From: Bacillota bacterium
GTDB taxonomy: Bacteria > Bacillota > Clostridia > Peptostreptococcales > Anaerovoracaceae
Assembly (NCBI GenBank): GCA_017619985.1
Contig: JAFZRG010000158.1
Span: forward strand, 1-5,982
Reading direction: 5' to 3'
Length of the DNA: 5,982 nt
Positions 5,140 to 5,982 of the stretch are shown piece after piece. The notes beneath the pieces were generated by a model. The model was not told where the DNA came from. It saw only the letters and a list, made by a program, of their open reading frames with translations, and did not search any database. A program made the position numbers and the translations under genes. Positions within the stretch are counted from its first letter, which is position 1; each line of letters begins with the position of its first letter.

Positions 5140-5982
5140 CAGAACTCCATTGCCTTCTCGATATAAGCTCTCAGTTCGCCGATGGGCATGCGCACCTGCT
5201 CCATGGTGTCGCGGTCGCGCACGGTCACGCAGCCGTCGTTCGCGGTATCGAAGTCGACGGTGATGCAGAACGGCGTGCCGATCTCGTCCTGGCGGCGATA
5301 CAGTTTGCCGATGCTGCCGGACTGGTCGTAATCGACGGAGAAATACTTCGCCAGATCCTGATAGATCGCCATAGCCTGTTCGGACAGCTTCTTGGACAGC
5401 GGCAGAACAGCGGCCTTATACGGCGCCAGGAACGGATGGAAGTGCATGACGGTGCGGCTGTCTTCCTTGCCGTCCTTGCTCAGGTCTTCCTCGTCGTAAG
5501 CGTCGCACAGGAACGCCAGCGCCACGCGGTCCGCGCCGAGCGAAGGCTCGATGACGTACGGCAGATAGCGCTCGTTCGTGACCGGGTCGATGTACTCGAG
5601 GTTCTGACCGGAAACTTCCTGGTGGCGTCCGAGGTCGTAGTCGGTACGGTCCGCGATGCCCCAAAGTTCGCCCCAGCCGAACGGGAACAGATATTCGAAG
5701 TCCGTCGTCGCGCGGCTGTAGAAGGAAAGCTCCTCCTTGGAGTGGTCACGCAGGCGCAGCTTCTCCATGTTCATGCCGAGGTCTTCGAGGAACTTTCTGC
5801 AGTATTCTTTCCAGTAAGCGAACCACTCCAGGTCCGTGCCCGGCTGGCAGAAGAACTCCAGTTCCATCTGCTCGAACTCGCGGATGCGGAAGATGAAGTT
5901 GCCCGGCGTGATCTCGTTGCGGAACGACTTGCCGATCTGCGCAATGCCGAACGGCACCTTCTTGCGGCTCGTTCTCTGCACG
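5139..5982 (-). CDS. glyS: Glycyl-tRNA synthetase, single-chain alpha2 type (C-terminal part; N-terminus beyond window)
   Basis: This class II synthetase attaches glycine to tRNA-Gly in the cytoplasm. About 281 codons are present and remain open at the right edge; family members are roughly 450-460 residues, so about 175 N-terminal residues including motif 1 lie outside. A GTG at the very edge (5981-5979) is most likely an internal valine, not a start. Counting from it, class II motif 2 is around [10 protein letters not shown] (20-29) and the loop to FEQMELEFF (36-44). Motif 3 is [12 protein letters not shown] (147-158) with the conserved R152. The C-terminal anticodon-binding domain begins near the [17 protein letters not shown] stretch and contains [17 protein letters not shown]. 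This is not the alpha2beta2 GlyQ/GlyS form. It is followed without a gap by ansA. The 5' leader, where a T-box might be expected in Bacillota, is not visible. Confidence 0.97.
   Translation of the reverse strand, partial: VQRTSRKKVPFGIAQIGKSFRNEITPGNFIFRIREFEQMELEFFCQPGTDLEWFAYWKEYCRKFLEDLGMNMEKLRLRDHSKEELSFYSRATTDFEYLFPFGWGELWGIADRTDYDLGRHQEVSGQNLEYIDPVTNERYLPYVIEPSLGADRVALAFLCDAYDEEDLSKDGKEDSRTVMHFHPFLAPYKAAVLPLSKKLSEQAMAIYQDLAKYFSVDYDQSGSIGKLYRRQDEIGTPFCITVDFDTANDGCVTVRDRDTMEQVRMPIGELRAYIEKAMEF

Noticed and set aside
5979..5981. GTG at the right edge as the start of glycyl-tRNA synthetase
   Set aside because: The frame is open at the edge, and about 175 residues of the catalytic domain that all family members have would be missing. 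It is read as an internal valine codon.

Overview
The window looks like chromosomal DNA of a moderately GC-rich Gram-positive-type bacterium, probably a Bacillota (Firmicutes) member living with a host. The clues are a single-chain (alpha2-type) glycyl-tRNA synthetase, a compact tadZ-tadA-tadB Tad/Flp pilus operon with no outer-membrane component genes in view, strong Shine-Dalgarno sequences, and a secreted serpin of the kind described from gut and oral bacteria. Genus-level placement is not possible from the sequence alone.

Layout. From 2625 down to 1 (minus strand) is the start of a Tad-type pilus assembly operon: tadZ/cpaE-like (2625-1777), tadA/cpaF secretion ATPase (1802-558) and the N-terminal part of tadB (561 to the window edge). 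The genes overlap by 26 bp and 4 bp, so they are very probably cotranscribed and translationally coupled. From 2779 to 4128 (plus strand) is one secreted serpin. From the right edge down to 4132 (minus strand) is the C-terminal part of glycyl-tRNA synthetase followed by a type I L-asparaginase, joined by a TGATG stop-start junction.

The only real intergenic region is 2626-2778. It carries two back-to-back promoters, one for the pilus operon and one for the serpin, with only 7 bp between their -35 elements. An 8-bp perfect inverted repeat brackets the core of the pilus promoter, and a 6-bp-arm hairpin/palindrome sits at the predicted serpin transcript start. At the other end, the serpin and asparaginase genes converge with 3 bp between their stop codons. 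The best terminator for the glyS-ansA transcript (10-bp perfect stem, tetraloop, five U) lies inside the serpin coding sequence, on the opposite strand, over the codons of the reactive-centre-loop hinge.

How they fit together. TadZ (positioning/hub), TadA (motor ATPase) and TadB (inner-membrane platform) build an adhesive type IVc pilus. The serpin is a suicide inhibitor of serine or cysteine proteases, exported by a signal peptide. Its divergent arrangement with the pilus operon suggests, but does not prove, shared control of surface and host-interaction functions. glyS-ansA is a housekeeping pair (tRNA charging and asparagine catabolism) with no evident link to the rest. No RNA genes, CRISPR arrays, IS elements or attachment sites were seen, and no gene-free stretch exceeds 300 bases.
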